Part shown: in pieces, positions 62,136 through 64,000 of the stretch | Position numbering within the stretch: the stretch's first letter is position 1 | Layout of the letters: every line of letters starts with the position of its first letter | NCBI RefSeq assembly: GCF_047250385.1 | Contig: NZ_JBLBVM010000055.1 | Coordinates: 1 to 64,000, forward strand | Origin: Glaciecola sp047250385 | GTDB taxonomy: Bacteria > Pseudomonadota > Gammaproteobacteria > Enterobacterales > Alteromonadaceae | Direction of reading: 5' to 3' | Length of the DNA stretch: 64,000 bases | Notes under the pieces: generated by a model | The model's input: the letters and a program-made list of their open reading frames with translations, nothing else | The model's database searches: none | What the model was told of the DNA's origin: nothing | Position numbers and translations under genes: made by a program

Positions 62136-62462
62136 ATGGATATCAAAGCAAATTCTATCTACCAAGAAATGCAGGCTATGGTTGGTGACATCAAGCCAAT
62201 CAAAATGGATGTACCTTCTGTGCAAGGTAATTCATCGGCTAGCCAATTTTCCGACATGCTCAGTCAAGCTGTTAACAACGTTAATGGTATGCAAAGAGAA
62301 TCACGCGAAATGCAAGTGTCTTTCGATATGGGTGACCCGAATTTGAGCTTAGCAGATGTAATGATTACTAAAGAAAAGGCGAGTATTGCTTTTGAAGCAA
62401 CTGTCCAAGTGCGCAACAAAGTACTTGAAGCCTACAAAACTATTATGAACATGCCGGTTTAA
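62136..62462 (+). CDS. fliE: MS ring-rod junction protein FliE
   Basis: 108 aa from the ATG at 62136. An in-frame ATG 20 codons upstream overlaps the sigma-54 -12 box and cannot be transcribed from it. The C-terminal half is conserved (NNVNGMQRESREMQVSFDMG, DPNLSLADVMITKEKASIAF, RNKVLEAYKTIMNMPV). It joins the MS ring to the proximal rod. fliF follows after 11 bp. Confidence 0.95.
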   Translation: MDIKANSIYQEMQAMVGDIKPIKMDVPSVQGNSSASQFSDMLSQAVNNVNGMQRESREMQVSFDMGDPNLSLADVMITKEKASIAFEATVQVRNKVLEAYKTIMNMPV

Positions 62463-62473
62463 GGAAATAAGTC

Positions 62474-64000
62474 GTGGCTGAAGCAGCAAGTACAGAATTA
62501 ACACTTTCAGATAACCTAGATGGCAATGACGATATGGTTGAGAGTAAACCACGTCTCATGGACCAGTTAGGCACTACTGAGATGGTTCGTCAAATTACCT
62601 TGGTGGTTACCTTGGTTATTTGTATCGTCATCGCCATTTTCGTTTTTCTTTGGTCTAAAGAACCGACATATCGCCCTTTGGCTCAAATGCCGACTCAAGA
62701 ACTTATTGAAACCTTAGACTATCTCGATCAGAGCGAAATACACTACAAACTGGAAGGCAATACTGTTTACGTAGAAGAAGCCCAGTTTAATGATGCAAAA
62801 TTTGGAATGGCTCGTCAGGGAATTAATAATGAGGCCTCTCAGGGCACCGACATTATCATGACTGACATGGGCTTTGGTGTTAGCCAACGTGTTGAAATGG
62901 AGCGCTTAAAACATGCTCGTGAGCAACAAATTGCACGCACAATTGAAGATATGAACGCAATAGGTAAAGCGCGTGTGCTTCTCGCTTTACCTAAAGAAAA
63001 TGTATTCGCACGTCGAGAGAAGAAAGCGAGCGCTACAGTGGTTGTGACAGCGCGTCGAGGTAATGTCGTTTCACGCGAAGAAGTTGACTCTATCGTTGAT
63101 ATCGTAGCTTCTGCTGTTCAAGGTATGGAGCCAAGCAGAGTAACCGTCACAGACAATAATGGTCGACTACTCAACTCAGGCTCACAAGACGCAGGCGCAT
63201 CAGCTGCTCGAAAAGAATATGAATTAGAGAAAAAGCGTGAGTTGGAATACATGGAGAAGATTGACTCTATCTTAATTCCAGTTTTAGGCTTAGGCAACTA
63301 CACGGCGCAAACCGACGTCACCATGGACTTCACAGCAGTTGAGCAAACACAACGTCGCTTTAATCCCGACCTTCCTGCTGTTAGAAGCGAGATGATATCT
63401 GAACAGAATAATGTAGGGAATGTTATTGCTGGTATTCCGGGTGCTTTGTCAAATCAGCCTCCACTTGATTCCGATATTCCTGAAAATGCAACGGGAGGTG
63501 GCAACGGTTCACCATTGCCAGGCAGCAATAGTAAAGAACAAACACGTAACTATGAATTAGATACAACGATAAGTCATACCAAGCAGCAAACCGGTGTTAT
63601 TCGTCGCCTAAGTGTTTCCGTTGCAGTGGACCATGTTTCCTCTACAGCAGCCGATGGCACGGTGACTAGCGTCCCTATGAGTCAGGAGCAATTACTAAAT
63701 ATTCGTCGCTTGTTGCAAGGCGGTATCGGTTTTGACGTAACTCGAGGTGACTCCCTTGAAGTGGTTAGCATTCCATTCAACAGAATAGAGTTGGGTGAAG
63801 CAGCTGATAAACCTTTGTGGGAACATGAGCGATTTATGCCTACACTTAAGCTAGTATTAGGTGCATTGGTCATTATCATTTTGATTTTCTTTGTGGTTCG
63901 CCCAATGCTCACTAAGCTTATCTTCCCAGAGAACAATATTGTGGATGATGAGTTCGACGAGTCCGATTTAGACTTAGGTGAAGATCCACTTGCGATGCTG
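62474..64000 (+). CDS. fliF: Flagellar MS-ring protein FliF (partial)
   Basis: 509 codons in frame to the end of the window; the 3' end is cut off. GTG start with AAGGA upstream. The first membrane segment (LVVTLVICIVIAIFVFLW) is near residues 42-60, followed by the ring-building domains (YKLEGNTVYVEEAQFNDAKF, ARTIEDMNAIGKARVLLALP, VDSIVDIVASAVQGMEPSRV) and a periplasmic loop. The second membrane segment (LKLVLGALVIIILIFFVV) is near 457-474. It forms the inner-membrane MS ring; the missing C-terminus should bind FliG. Confidence 0.96.
   Translation, partial: MAEAASTELTLSDNLDGNDDMVESKPRLMDQLGTTEMVRQITLVVTLVICIVIAIFVFLWSKEPTYRPLAQMPTQELIETLDYLDQSEIHYKLEGNTVYVEEAQFNDAKFGMARQGINNEASQGTDIIMTDMGFGVSQRVEMERLKHAREQQIARTIEDMNAIGKARVLLALPKENVFARREKKASATVVVTARRGNVVSREEVDSIVDIVASAVQGMEPSRVTVTDNNGRLLNSGSQDAGASAARKEYELEKKRELEYMEKIDSILIPVLGLGNYTAQTDVTMDFTAVEQTQRRFNPDLPAVRSEMISEQNNVGNVIAGIPGALSNQPPLDSDIPENATGGGNGSPLPGSNSKEQTRNYELDTTISHTKQQTGVIRRLSVSVAVDHVSSTAADGTVTSVPMSQEQLLNIRRLLQGGIGFDVTRGDSLEVVSIPFNRIELGEAADKPLWEHERFMPTLKLVLGALVIIILIFFVVRPMLTKLIFPENNIVDDEFDESDLDLGEDPLAML

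Overview
The window reads as chromosomal DNA of a marine gammaproteobacterium, most likely Alteromonadales (Alteromonas/Glaciecola/Paraglaciecola-like). This rests on the polar-flagellum gene set (FlgT and FlgP ring proteins, FlrA-FlrB-FlrC regulators, several short flagellins, FlaG, a pseudaminic acid flagellin-glycosylation cluster) and on its order. Family calls come from reading translated motifs by eye; no database search was possible.

Layout. 1-6.9 kb is an accessory region: an IS66 TnpA scrap, a small AAA-type ATPase gene, a truncated Rhs 3' end with a possible immunity gene, an IS91-family element, a 142-bp direct repeat flanking this block, two unrecognised genes, an IS110-family remnant, a seven-repeat type I-E-like CRISPR array without cas genes, and a tRNA-Arg(CCU) beside the 5' half of a second one. 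6.9-24.2 kb is flagellar: flgT, flgP, flgN-flgM-flgA, cheV-cheR, flgBCDE, flgFGHIJKL. A 0.78-kb gap between flgE and flgF holds three large nested palindromes. 24.3-26.2 kb is a two-gene insertion on the minus strand (class II aldolase; beta-propeller protein). 26.4-35.0 kb has four flagellin genes, flaG, fliD, fliS and a FliT-like gene.

35.0-51.9 kb is the flagellin glycosylation island: a giant Maf-type glycosyltransferase, the full pseudaminic acid pathway (pseB, C, F, I, G, H), a GT9-like transferase, then an acyl module (ACP, SDR, AMP-ligase/LuxE fusion, LuxC-like reductase) and a Rossmann-LicD fusion. 52.3-56.5 kb holds an S9 peptidase, a transglutaminase-like TPR lipoprotein and a DUF5329-like protein. 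56.7-64 kb has a fifth, divergent flagellin, flrA, flrB-flrC, fliE and the start of fliF, which runs off the window.

Regulation is readable. Sigma-54 (-24/-12) elements precede flgB, flgF, flrB, fliE and probably flgA. Sigma-28 elements precede flgM, flagellins 1 and 4, the fifth flagellin and perhaps flagellin 2. This matches the FlrA -> FlrBC -> FliA hierarchy of polar flagella.

The most unusual signals are: (i) nested palindromes at 15.8-16.3 kb, with a near-identical 64-bp core, perfect but unrelated 25-26-bp outer arms in two copies, and compensatory changes in an inner hairpin; (ii) a shared motif held in the same stem architecture in the 3' UTRs of flagellins 1 and 2; (iii) a LuxC/LuxE-like acyl-activation and reduction module fused into the pseudaminic acid operon; (iv) low-complexity Ser/Thr/Asp/Asn-rich inserts and tails in several proteins of that island.
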